A stretch of 64,000 bases of DNA, taken from positions 186,001-250,000 of IMG/VR virus record IMGVR_UViG_3300032116_000004; one strand, given 5' to 3'. This stretch comes from a virus. A program made the position numbers and the translations under genes. Shown in pieces: positions 24,657 through 32,656 of the stretch. Within the stretch, counting starts at the first letter, position 1. The number at the start of each line of letters is the position of its first letter. The notes beneath the pieces were generated by a model. That model made no database searches, had not been told where the DNA came from, and saw only the letters and a list, made by a program, of their open reading frames with translations.

Positions 24657-26122
24657 ACAACTTATCGTTGGGTATTTCCACCGCTTTTACCTGGACCAAC
24701 ATCTTATATTGCTTTGTAGGAACTTTCCTGGGCACACTGGTGGGAGTTCTTCCAGGACTGTCTCCATTGACTGCTGTGGCTATATTATTACCATTAGTTT
24801 ATTCCATCGGTGATCCAGTAACTGCACTAATATTGTTGTCGGGAATTTATTACGGGTCTCAATATGGTGGATCAACCACATCAATACTGCTGAAAATACC
24901 CGGAGAAGTACCGAGTCTAGTGACTGCCATCGACGGTTACGCTATGACCCGCAACGGTCGCGGTGGCGCGGCACTGACCATCGCCGCATTGGCCAGCTTT
25001 TTCGCAGGAACGATCACCACATTGTTGATAGCGATTTTTGCTAAACCATTGGCACAAATCGCATTTGCATTTGGATCAGCAGAATACACATCTCTCATGG
25101 TCATGGGCCTGTTGGCATCTGTGGCACTCACCAATGGGCCGTTCCTTCGTGGAGTAGGCATGGTATTGATCGGAATCTTGCTAGGAACTGTGGGAATAGA
25201 CATCAACACCGGAATAGAAAGATTTACCTTCGGATCTCTGACTCTCATGGATGGTATAAATTTTGCGATCATTGCCGTGGGTGTGTTTGGGTTTGGGGAA
25301 ATGATTTATAATCTCTTCCACGGACAAAAAATTTCAGCACAGATACCAAAATTTAAAGATTTATATCCTACAAAAAAAGAATTAAGAGACAGTGTGGGTC
25401 CTGGAGCCAGAGGAACACTGATTGGTAGCTTGCTGGGGATTTTGCCCGGTGGCGGTGCTTTGCTTTCTTCCTTTGCCAGTTATGTGGTAGAGAAAAAACT
25501 GTCCAAAGATAAAAAAAGTTTTGGTAAAGGAAATATAGCCGGAGTGGCCGGTCCCGAAGCCGCCAACAATGCCGGGGCCCAGATAAGTTTTATCCCAATG
25601 CTGAGTCTGGGGATCCCCACCACTCCCATAATGGCATTGATGATAGCATCATTGATGATCTTTAGCATACAACCTGGTCCAGAAGTGGTAAACTCTAACC
25701 AATCTTTGTTTTGGGGATTGGTGGTATCCATGTGGTTGGGGAACTTAATGCTGGTAATTTTAAATATCCCGTTGGTCGGGGTATGGGTCAGTGTGCTGAG
25801 AATCCCACAGGTTGTGTTATTCAGCATAATATTCTGTATCTGTGTTTTTGGCATTTATGTGATGAATAATAACATCACTGAAGTATGGCTATTACTACCA
25901 TTTGCTGTGCTGGGTTATATTTTCCGTAGATTAGATTGCGAGCCGGCTCCACTGGCCATGGGGTTTGTCATCGGTTTGTTGTTTGAAGAATATTTTAGAA
26001 AAGCCATGATGATATCAAAGGGTGACTGGATGATTTTTTTACAGAGTCCGATCAGTGCTACGTTTTTGTTGATATCATTGGTTGTGATCGCAATTAGTAT
26101 AATATTTAAAATTAAAAAATGA
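24644..26122 (+). CDS. tctA: TctA, large permease of tripartite tricarboxylate transporter
   Basis: This 492-residue protein is full length for TctA. Diagnostic stretches are GTLVGVLPGLSPLTAVAILLP near the N-terminus, YGGSTTSILLKIPG near residue 73, and GPEAANNAGAQ near 306, with about twelve hydrophobic segments. TctA carries a carboxylate such as citrate across the inner membrane using a sodium or proton gradient, fed by a TctC binding protein; two TctC homologues occur at 31612 and 46504. A complete permease in a phage-like element is unusual. AT-richer than nearby genes. Confidence 0.88.
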   Translation: MEIINNLSLGISTAFTWTNILYCFVGTFLGTLVGVLPGLSPLTAVAILLPLVYSIGDPVTALILLSGIYYGSQYGGSTTSILLKIPGEVPSLVTAIDGYAMTRNGRGGAALTIAALASFFAGTITTLLIAIFAKPLAQIAFAFGSAEYTSLMVMGLLASVALTNGPFLRGVGMVLIGILLGTVGIDINTGIERFTFGSLTLMDGINFAIIAVGVFGFGEMIYNLFHGQKISAQIPKFKDLYPTKKELRDSVGPGARGTLIGSLLGILPGGGALLSSFASYVVEKKLSKDKKSFGKGNIAGVAGPEAANNAGAQISFIPMLSLGIPTTPIMALMIASLMIFSIQPGPEVVNSNQSLFWGLVVSMWLGNLMLVILNIPLVGVWVSVLRIPQVVLFSIIFCICVFGIYVMNNNITEVWLLLPFAVLGYIFRRLDCEPAPLAMGFVIGLLFEEYFRKAMMISKGDWMIFLQSPISATFLLISLVVIAISIIFKIKK

Positions 26123-26391
26123 TCGATTATTATTACGAATTTCCTGAAGGACATCGAGTGTTTGGGGAGCCCACACGCTATGCATTGTTGCGAGGGTATC
26201 ATCCTGAAGAAGCATCTACCAGCCAGCATCTATTCCATAGTCAGTGCTGTTTGGAATCCACCCGTGTGTGGTTGGAAAATGCCAATGGTGCATATCTAGT
26301 GCGCCGTGGTCGGCGAGATGTGCATGAACCCATACATGCCAAAGAAATGACCTGGGTCAAACTGCAGGCCCGAGAATTAGAGATCATATAA
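26119..26391 (+). CDS. Unrecognised 90-residue protein
   Basis: A His/Arg/Glu-rich protein with no known motif; it overlaps tctA by four bases, so it may be translated with the transporter. A bidirectional terminator follows directly. Confidence 0.5.
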   Translation: MIDYYYEFPEGHRVFGEPTRYALLRGYHPEEASTSQHLFHSQCCLESTRVWLENANGAYLVRRGRRDVHEPIHAKEMTWVKLQARELEII

Positions 26392-26413
26392 AAACCGCCC
26401 CTCGGGCGGTTTG
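26392..26413. terminator. Bidirectional terminator between convergent genes
   Basis: AAACCGCCC, a CTC loop and GGGCGGTTT form a strong stem with A- and T-rich flanks on either side. It serves the tct transcript from the left and pstS from the right. Confidence 0.85.
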
Positions 26414-26453
26414 CTGACCATTTGGCTTATTATACGCTGTCAGCCAGCGAGTG

Positions 26454-27458
26454 TTATTTGATCTGACTCCATACACGCTGACGGATCTGTTGTGTAAGAC
26501 TGTCAGGCAGTGGAACGTAGTCTAAGTCAATGGCATCTTTCTTCCCGTTACGGAACGCCCAGTCAAAAAACTTCAATGCTTCTTGGCTTTGATTTTTGTT
26601 TGCAGGATCTCGATACATCAAAATAAATGATGCTGTGGTCACTGGCCATACTGCATCGCCACGCTGATCAACTATACTCAATCCCATACCAGGCACAGAG
26701 AACCAATCGGCACCAGCGGCTGCGGCCGCGAATGTTAGATCATCAGGATGGACCCACTTGCCTGATTTGTTTTGCAGTTGGAGATAGGTCAACTTGTTTT
26801 TCTTGACGTAGGCATATTCCACATAACCTATGGAACCTCGGATGCGGGCCACATTGGCAGCCACACCTTCGTTGCCTTTGCCTCCCATAGCTGTGGTGGG
26901 GATCCATTTCACAGCAGGACCACGTCCCATACGATCTGCCCATTCTTTGCTTACTGTGGCAAGATAGTCTGTCCAGTTGAATGTTGTGCCAGAACCGTCG
27001 GCCCGATGCACCACAGTGATTGGTTGGTCTGGCAATGACTTACCAGGATTCAATGCTGTGAGTTTAGGATCATTCCACTTGGTGATGTTGCCCATGAACA
27101 CATCAGCCATTACGGGACCAGTGATGCGCAGTTCACCTGGCTTGAATCCATCCAAGTTAACGATAGGCACAGTGCCACCAATGATGGCAGGAAACTGAAT
27201 CAGACCTTCACGATCAAGTTCTTCGCCTTTCATGGGTGCGTCGGATGCCCCAAAGGTCACTGTTTTGGCTTTGATTTGGCGGATGCCGCCCGATGAGCCA
27301 ATGGATTGATAGTTGAGACCAATATTGGTTTCTTTCTTGTAGGCTTCGGCCCATTTTGCATAGATGGGGTAGGGAAAAGTTGCACCTGCCCCGGTGATAT
27401 CGGCTGCCTGTGCTGTAACCGCGACTGCGGCCAGTAGTGTCAGTATGAGTTTTTTCAC
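26454..27458 (-). CDS. pstS: Phosphate-binding protein PstS
   Basis: This 334-residue periplasmic protein starts with a signal peptide (KKLILTLLAAVAVTAQA) and then ITGAGATFPYPIYAKW, the PstS N-terminus. GSSGGIRQIK and HRADGSGTTFNWTDYL are the phosphate-binding loops. It would capture phosphate for the host PstABC permease, whose genes are not here. The start is a GTG with GGAGATC upstream. A Pho-box-like sequence lies 60-80 bases upstream, so host PhoB probably controls it. Similar pstS carriage is known from marine cyanophages. Confidence 0.93.
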   Translation of the reverse strand: MKKLILTLLAAVAVTAQAADITGAGATFPYPIYAKWAEAYKKETNIGLNYQSIGSSGGIRQIKAKTVTFGASDAPMKGEELDREGLIQFPAIIGGTVPIVNLDGFKPGELRITGPVMADVFMGNITKWNDPKLTALNPGKSLPDQPITVVHRADGSGTTFNWTDYLATVSKEWADRMGRGPAVKWIPTTAMGGKGNEGVAANVARIRGSIGYVEYAYVKKNKLTYLQLQNKSGKWVHPDDLTFAAAAAGADWFSVPGMGLSIVDQRGDAVWPVTTASFILMYRDPANKNQSQEALKFFDWAFRNGKKDAIDLDYVPLPDSLTQQIRQRVWSQIK

Positions 27459-27520
27459 TGTGATCTCCTTTTGGTTGAGTAGTGATGTGCGACTTGCACA
27501 AGATTATTTAAGTATAGCAG

Positions 27521-27539
27521 TATGACCGTTTTGTTACAC
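27521..27539 (-). promoter_or_regulatory. Pho-box-like site upstream of pstS
   Basis: Read on the minus strand, GTGTAACAAAACGGTCATA shows two seven-base repeats (TGTAACA and GGTCATA) four bases apart, close to the PhoB consensus CTGTCAT-N4-CTGTCAT. A TATACT (27511-27516) and a TAAATA follow in the direction of pstS as candidate -10 boxes. Confidence 0.65.
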
Positions 27540-27557
27540 TTGCGAAAAAGGTTGAGG

Positions 27558-27586
27558 TTGACTCACAATGCTGGTTCAGTTATAAT
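27558..27586 (+). promoter_or_regulatory. Sigma70-type promoter for tRNA (CAT)
   Basis: TTGACT, 17 bp, perfect TATAAT, ten bases before the mature 5' end of the tRNA at 27596. It is divergent from pstS and close to its Pho box. Confidence 0.75.
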
Positions 27587-27595
27587 ACATGCTTA

Positions 27596-27672
27596 GGGCC
27601 TATAGCTCAGTTGGTTAGAGCAGTGGACTCATAATCCATTGGTCCCTGGTTCGAGTCCAGGTGGGCCCACCA
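27596..27672 (+). tRNA. tRNA with CAT anticodon (Ile2-like or Met)
   Basis: Full cloverleaf with encoded CCA. The anticodon loop is CTCATAA. The T-arm and variable loop (CATTGGTCCCTGGTTC) look more like the AUA-reading tRNA-Ile2, whose C34 is changed to lysidine, than elongator Met. It stands 6.6 kb away from the main array and has its own promoter. Confidence 0.85.
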
Positions 27673-27687
27673 TACAAAGAATACAGC

Positions 27688-27957
27688 ATGACATTACCAG
27701 ACGAAAGATATCGAGCCATTGTATATGCCAAGCAGTTCTGCGAAGATTTGTTGGATCCTAAGAAGACTCCTCGTGTGCCCAGAGACATCCGCCGCAGGGC
27801 GCTGGGAGTTCTAAGGCATTTTCCTGACGAGTATTATCTTTCCATGTTGGCAGAAGCACGTCCGGATATCATAGAACGCAGAGGCGAACCATTTGAACCT
27901 CTGTATAAAATGATCAAACAATACGAGTTGGAGAAACAATCATGCGACAAGAACTAG
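27688..27957 (+). CDS. BPSL0761-family protein
   Basis: An 89-residue protein starting MTLPDERYRAIVYAKQFCED, like BPSL0761 proteins found in Burkholderiales genomes and their prophages. It is helical with many charged residues (VPRDIRRRALGVLRHFP). Function unknown. It points to a Burkholderiales host. Start chosen at the ATG 16 bases after the tRNA. Confidence 0.65.
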   Translation: MTLPDERYRAIVYAKQFCEDLLDPKKTPRVPRDIRRRALGVLRHFPDEYYLSMLAEARPDIIERRGEPFEPLYKMIKQYELEKQSCDKN

Positions 27958-28403
27958 ATCAACTGCTGTGCGAACGCTATCCCAAGATATTCGCCAATCG
28001 ACACGCTGATATGAAGACCACGGCCATGTGTTGGGGATTCGAACATGATGATGGATGGTTCAATATCATCGATCAGTTATGTGCCAACATCCAACATCAT
28101 ATCGATTGGAGAGAAAAACAACGCCAGTGGACCATTACTTTTAACAGTAAGGCTGCACCAGAAGAACTGAAAGACATTCCGGAAGTTGTTTCGCAAGTCG
28201 TTGCAGATCAAGTAAAGGAAAAGTTTGGTGCTCTGCGCTTTTACTATCATGGTGGTGACGATATCGTAGATGGCATGGCACGCATGGCTGAATCCATGAG
28301 CGCAGTGACCTGCGAACAGTGCGGTGCACCAGGCCGTCAGCGGGGCCGTGGCTGGATCGTGACACGCTGTGATGAACATGCAAAGGAAGACGAAAATGAC
28401 TAA
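27942..28403 (+). CDS. Zinc-ribbon phage protein
   Basis: A 153-residue protein. The end has CEQCGAPGRQRGRGW...TRCDEHA, a zinc site of the kind seen in many small phage proteins that begin with an N-terminal MRQELD-like helix. The centre contains EKFGALRFYYHGGDD, also typical of that group. Function unknown. Confidence 0.65.
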   Translation: MRQELDQLLCERYPKIFANRHADMKTTAMCWGFEHDDGWFNIIDQLCANIQHHIDWREKQRQWTITFNSKAAPEELKDIPEVVSQVVADQVKEKFGALRFYYHGGDDIVDGMARMAESMSAVTCEQCGAPGRQRGRGWIVTRCDEHAKEDEND

Positions 28404-28710
28404 ACCAGAAAAGAAATTACTGAGTGGCACGGGCAAGATCGCAAACGCACAGCCCGGTGAGCCACTCAAGGTGGTTTTCGAACCCGGTTGTTTCGATCAC
28501 ATTGACGTGGAAAGCCAGGAAGAACTGGATCGGATCATGGCGGAAATACAGACCATGTTTGCTGGCATGTCTCGCGAAGAATTGGAAGCACAGAGCCGAC
28601 CACTCACGGACGAAGATATCGACGACCTGGATCCAGAAGAACGCGAAGCATTGATGCAGGCATTGGAACAGGCCCATGACCAAGAAACCCGAAAGCAACG
28701 TCTCAATTAA
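28396..28710 (+). CDS. Unrecognised acidic protein
   Basis: A 104-residue protein with an acidic C-terminal half (DEDIDDLDPEEREAL). ATG overlaps the previous stop region by eight bases; the 3' end overlaps the next gene by 35 bases, one of the longest overlaps in the window. Confidence 0.55.
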   Translation: MTKPEKKLLSGTGKIANAQPGEPLKVVFEPGCFDHIDVESQEELDRIMAEIQTMFAGMSREELEAQSRPLTDEDIDDLDPEEREALMQALEQAHDQETRKQRLN

Positions 28711-29200
28711 GGTAGCGTCCAGCCCTGATCGGCATACCTTCCAGCGAGAAGGATATCTAAAACGCTGTGAAGAAAAAGGGGAAGAACCCAACCAAGCCTA
28801 TCTCGAGATGTGGGACAAGGTCAAACAGCAGGATGCCGAGTGGCACCAACAACAACATGTCAATGATCTCGAATATGACTTGAGATCAACTGACTGGATC
28901 GTTGCCAAAGCACGGGCCAGTGAATCTTACGCACAAAATATCTACGCGGCCTTGTGCAACATGCAGTGGCAAAAGATAGATGTATGGCCCGTGCTCAAAG
29001 ATGAACTCTGGTCATGCTCATGGCGCAGTGCCGGGGGTATCGTGGCCGATCTACGTGGTGAAGGTGACTATATCGATTGGTATTGTTCAGGCATGGCGGA
29101 CAAAGACGACACTGGATTCGTTCCAGAAGGCGCTGTGACAGATGAGATCCGGGAGGACTTCCAACGATTGGGGTGGCAGCCTGTGCCCTATGACGAATGA
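28676..29200 (+). CDS. Conserved phage-type protein
   Basis: A 174-residue protein. The second half has WSCSWRSAGGIVADLRGEGDYIDWYCSG-like sequence, split here only for reading, seen in small T4-like phage proteins. It is acidic and Trp-rich with no catalytic motif I recognise. Confidence 0.6.
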   Translation: MTKKPESNVSIKVASSPDRHTFQREGYLKRCEEKGEEPNQAYLEMWDKVKQQDAEWHQQQHVNDLEYDLRSTDWIVAKARASESYAQNIYAALCNMQWQKIDVWPVLKDELWSCSWRSAGGIVADLRGEGDYIDWYCSGMADKDDTGFVPEGAVTDEIREDFQRLGWQPVPYDE

Positions 29201-29262
29201 TGGTTATTGATTTTTCCTATGATCAATATAAAAAAATATTCAGAAAAAACCTATAAAAACCA

Positions 29263-29291
29263 TTGATCTAATAGCTATATACTGCTACAAT
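29263..29291 (+). promoter_or_regulatory. Sigma70-type promoter for ahpC
   Basis: TTGATC, 17 bp, TACAAT in a very AT-rich 140-base gap. The spacer contains the palindrome ATAGCTAT; it is only faintly like an OxyR half-site, so redox control is a guess. Confidence 0.6.
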
Positions 29292-29341
29292 TTTATATCA
29301 GTAGAAACACTGAGTCTCACAAAACTTCACAGGAGAAACAC

Positions 29342-29875
29342 ATGAAAACAGTAGGAAACAAAATCGAAAAATTCGCCATCACTGGCGTGAACCCAGGCAA
29401 GGACGATTTCTTCACCATCACAGAAGAATCATTTGCAGGCAAGTGGAAGGTCATCGTTTACTATCCCAAAGACTTTACATTCGTGTGCCCAACAGAAATC
29501 GTGGCCTACGACAAACTACACGGCGACTTCGCTGATCGTGATGCTGTGTTGCTCACAGGATCCACAGACAATGAGTTCTGCAAACTGGCATGGCAAGCCG
29601 CACATGAAGATCTCAAGAAGATCCGGCATATCCAGTTCGCTGACACACAGCGTGGTGAGTTGAGCCTGGTTGAGCAATTGGGTGTGTTCTTTGCACCAGC
29701 AGGCGCCGCACTCCGTGCTACCTTCATCATCGATCCCGAAGGTGTGATCCAGCATGTCACTGTCAACAATTTAAACGTAGGCCGTAGCCCAGAAGAAACT
29801 CTGCGTATCCTTGACGCTCTTCAAACAGGAGAGAAGTGTGCATGCAATCGTGCAGTGGGTGGAGAGACTCTATAA
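29342..29875 (+). CDS. ahpC: Peroxiredoxin (AhpC)
   Basis: A 177-residue 2-Cys peroxiredoxin. The peroxidatic cysteine lies in FTFVCPTEIVAYD near residue 47, and the resolving cysteine region is GEKCACNRAVGG near 167. The order and the partner gene ahpD match the AhpC/AhpD system in which AhpD reduces AhpC. It would protect the infected cell against hydroperoxides. AGGAG precedes the ATG. Confidence 0.92.
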   Translation: MKTVGNKIEKFAITGVNPGKDDFFTITEESFAGKWKVIVYYPKDFTFVCPTEIVAYDKLHGDFADRDAVLLTGSTDNEFCKLAWQAAHEDLKKIRHIQFADTQRGELSLVEQLGVFFAPAGAALRATFIIDPEGVIQHVTVNNLNVGRSPEETLRILDALQTGEKCACNRAVGGETL

Positions 29876-30390
29876 TGACTGCCTGGGTAGATCAAATCAA
29901 GGAAACCATACCTGATTACGCCAAGGACACTCGTCTCAACATTGATGCAGTGATCAAACGCTCGTCTTTGCCCATAGAAGAAGCAGAAGCCGTGGCTTTG
30001 GCGGCTGCCTTTGCTACAGGCAATACGAAACTGTGGACCTGGATGCAGGGCCAGATCGCAGACCAAAAGGAAGCCGAGGCGGCCATCACAGCCGCTAGTC
30101 TAATGGCCATGAACAATGTATGGTATCCCTACGTCGAAATGGCCGAAGACGAGCGACTCACTGGTTTGCCAGCACAACTACGCATGAATGCTATTAGCTC
30201 CCATGGTGGGACGACCAAGGCTCGATTTGAGAGCTATAGTCTAGCCGCCAGTATCGTGGGCAAGTGCCACTTCTGCGTAAAAGCGCACTACGAAACACTC
30301 AAGAAGGAAGGCTACTCAGTAGAACAACTGCGAGACATCGGTCGGATCGCCGCAGTGATCACAGCAGTGGCTCGAGTGCTCAATAGCTAA
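29875..30390 (+). CDS. ahpD: Alkyl hydroperoxide reductase AhpD
   Basis: A 171-residue AhpD-family protein with the active-site motif KCHFCVKAH near residue 131 and the upstream glutamate. The ATG shares one base with the ahpC stop codon, so the pair is translated together. AhpD passes electrons from lipoylated proteins to AhpC; whether the host has that donor is unknown. Confidence 0.88.
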   Translation: MTAWVDQIKETIPDYAKDTRLNIDAVIKRSSLPIEEAEAVALAAAFATGNTKLWTWMQGQIADQKEAEAAITAASLMAMNNVWYPYVEMAEDERLTGLPAQLRMNAISSHGGTTKARFESYSLAASIVGKCHFCVKAHYETLKKEGYSVEQLRDIGRIAAVITAVARVLNS

Positions 30391-30398
30391 ATGTTACC

Positions 30399-30437
30399 AT
30401 GGCGGAGTTTAGTCTTTAAATACTCCGCCCATGGAAC
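30399..30437 (+). promoter_or_regulatory. Hairpin covering a start codon
   Basis: CCATGGCGGAGT and ACTCCGCCCATGG form an almost perfect stem (one extra C) with a 13-base loop. The 3' arm contains the ATG of the PP-loop gene at 30431, so the hairpin could block its translation; a TTTAAATA box lies in the loop. Confidence 0.5.
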
Positions 30438-31615
30438 TCCTCGAACAAAATCCCAAACTTGGTTTTTACACAGTAAACGGTAAGAACTTTTATTCTAAAC
30501 CTCAAGCCCTGCTAGAGGCCACCGCCACTGGTCAGTTTCCCACATGGAACTTCAATCGAGAAGTTTTTAGTCGCATGGACACAACCAAAGAGCCTCAGTT
30601 GAGCTTACGCGAACTGTATCGTATGCGGGCACAGCAACTGAGAGACCGATATGATTACATCCGATTGGAGTTTTCAGGTGGGTCAGACTCTGCTACAGTG
30701 CTCTATAGTTTTATCAACAACAACATACATCTCGACGAGGTGGTATTCCGCTATCCCATGCAAGGAGATAAAAATCTCGGCCCCGATGCCAAGAACATGA
30801 AGGCCGAAAATACCTTGAGCGAGTGGCACTTTGCGGCCAAACCTATCTTGCAAAAGTTGGCTGTCACCCATCCAACTATCAAGATCACCATGCATGATTT
30901 TTCCGACAACATCTTAAAATATCAAGGCGATGAATCATGGGTCAACAATGCCAAAGATTACTTACATCCTGAGCACACGTTCAAACACGACCCCTTGGGT
31001 CTAAAAGGTCACAAAGAGTTGGCCGAAACTGGCAAGCAGATTTGCATCCTCTATGGTGTGGACAAGCCCAAGGTCTGTATCAAAGATGGTCGTTGGTGGT
31101 TGTATTTCTTGGACATACAGGCCAATCACAGCCAGAACCAGCGTGGTCCTTATGACAACATTACCACAGAATATTTCTACTGGCAGGCTGATCTTCCGGA
31201 ACTCATAGTCAAACAAGCCCATACCATACGCAACTGGTTCATGACTCCCACTGCACAGCATCTACAGTTCCTAGTGCGTTGGCCCAATCACAGTGTAGCA
31301 CAACGTGGTGCCTACGAACAGTTGGCCAAGCCCTTGATCTACCCTGACTATGATCCCACCACATGGCAAACTACCAAGTCAACCAACAACTTCTACTCAG
31401 AAATGACTTGGTGGTTCTTCAAGAACTTCAAGGACACACGTTTCTACCAAGTCTGGGAAGCCGGTCTAGCGCACATGGTCAATTCCATTGATCCCAAGTT
31501 CTTTACCTATGAGCAAGGCCGTGCTGTGGGATTTGTTGGCTTCATGGATCAGTTTTACGATCTTGGGCCCACCGACTACGTAAATACCGACATCATCCAA
31601 GGATCTCTCAAATGA
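30431..31615 (+). CDS. PP-loop ATP pyrophosphatase-domain protein 1
   Basis: A 394-residue protein. LEFSGGSDSATVLYS near residue 79 is the SGGxDS PP-loop of N-type ATP pyrophosphatases, which adenylate a substrate before amidation or thiolation. The C-terminal half shares YFYWQADLPELIVKQAH with its paralogue at 47439. It is too large and lacks the cysteines of QueC. It overlaps a TctC gene by four bases, as its paralogue also does. The substrate is unknown; peptide, tRNA or small-acid modification are possible. Confidence 0.75.
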   Translation: MELLEQNPKLGFYTVNGKNFYSKPQALLEATATGQFPTWNFNREVFSRMDTTKEPQLSLRELYRMRAQQLRDRYDYIRLEFSGGSDSATVLYSFINNNIHLDEVVFRYPMQGDKNLGPDAKNMKAENTLSEWHFAAKPILQKLAVTHPTIKITMHDFSDNILKYQGDESWVNNAKDYLHPEHTFKHDPLGLKGHKELAETGKQICILYGVDKPKVCIKDGRWWLYFLDIQANHSQNQRGPYDNITTEYFYWQADLPELIVKQAHTIRNWFMTPTAQHLQFLVRWPNHSVAQRGAYEQLAKPLIYPDYDPTTWQTTKSTNNFYSEMTWWFFKNFKDTRFYQVWEAGLAHMVNSIDPKFFTYEQGRAVGFVGFMDQFYDLGPTDYVNTDIIQGSLK

Positions 31616-32511
31616 AAAAGTTTTTATTATCAATTGCCATTGCATTGGCGGCATTTTCTTCACACGCTCAACAGCAGATTTCTATAGTGTGGCCATTTGG
31701 CATGGGCGACACGCAGGCACAATATAGTCGCAGTCTAGTAGAAGAACTCAACAAGAATCAAAAGGCCTACACTTTCATCTTAGAAAATCGCCCAGGGGCC
31801 GGAGCTACCATTGGTGCCAAACATGTGGCAAGCACACCCAATTCTATTTTGTCCGCGTCCACAGCATTCTTTGTGAGACCTAACTTTTATCCTGAGGAAA
31901 GTCACAGTGTAGCAGACTTCCGGCCCTTGATGACACAGTGTGCCGCGCCCATGGTCATTGTGAGCAAACGATATCGCAATTGGAACGAAGTTGACAAATC
32001 AAAATCCATCAACATTGGCATTTCTGGGCTGGGTGCTACATCGCACTTGATGGCCATGGAGATTGTCAAGCAATATCCCAATGCTCAACCTGTGCCCTAC
32101 AAGGGCACTCGCGAAGCCAGTATAGATGTGATTGCAGGCAATATTGAACTCAGCGTGGCATTCTTGGGCGAGGTAGAAGGATTCCTTGATCGCGGTGATT
32201 TGTATGCTTTGGGTATTTCGGGCAGGAAAAAAGTGCGCGGCATAGCCACACTGGAAAGCCAAGGATTTGCTGGAGTGGGCGAAGTGGTCAACATGCACAG
32301 TCTACAAGTGCCACGATCCATGCCCGACTCACAGTATCAACAACTGCGCGGCATGATCATGCAAGCCGCTCGTGCTGATTCAGTCCAACGGGCCTATGCC
32401 GTGGACTACTGCGAATCCAGCAATCTTGATGCCATAGCCACACAGCGTTGGTTTGATTCACAGGTTGCCCTGTGGAAACGCCTGAGCCAAGGTGTGAAAC
32501 TGGCTAAATAA
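31612..32511 (+). CDS. tctC: TctC/Bug-family solute-binding protein 1
   Basis: A 299-residue periplasmic protein with a signal peptide (LLSIAIALAAFSSHAQ) and the family patterns ENRPGAGATIGAKHVA near residue 59 and ATSHLMAMEI near 143. Bug proteins bind carboxylates such as citrate, tartrate or nicotinate. It could serve the TctA/TctB permease at 24.5 kb. The gene is translationally coupled to the PP-loop gene. Confidence 0.85.
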   Translation: MKKFLLSIAIALAAFSSHAQQQISIVWPFGMGDTQAQYSRSLVEELNKNQKAYTFILENRPGAGATIGAKHVASTPNSILSASTAFFVRPNFYPEESHSVADFRPLMTQCAAPMVIVSKRYRNWNEVDKSKSINIGISGLGATSHLMAMEIVKQYPNAQPVPYKGTREASIDVIAGNIELSVAFLGEVEGFLDRGDLYALGISGRKKVRGIATLESQGFAGVGEVVNMHSLQVPRSMPDSQYQQLRGMIMQAARADSVQRAYAVDYCESSNLDAIATQRWFDSQVALWKRLSQGVKLAK

Positions 32512-32656
32512 AAATGGCAGCGCCGGTCAGGTGATCGACGCCGGTTACAACGACGCCTAGGGTAGCAAACCCTTTTACCAGCATGATATGCCTGGAACGC
32601 CGAACCGTAGCGAGCAATCGCAAGCACATTTAAACTACCAAATTTGGATATAAAAA
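32512..32656 (+). ncRNA. Candidate structured RNA between tctC and dctP
   Basis: This 145-base gap has no open frame but several stems: GTC/GAC inside a CCGG-flanked region, AGGG-TAGCAAA-CCCT (32559-32573) and GCGA-GCAA-TCGC. GC content is higher than in intergenic promoters here. It could be a leader RNA of the dctP gene or a processed RNA. Confidence 0.35.
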
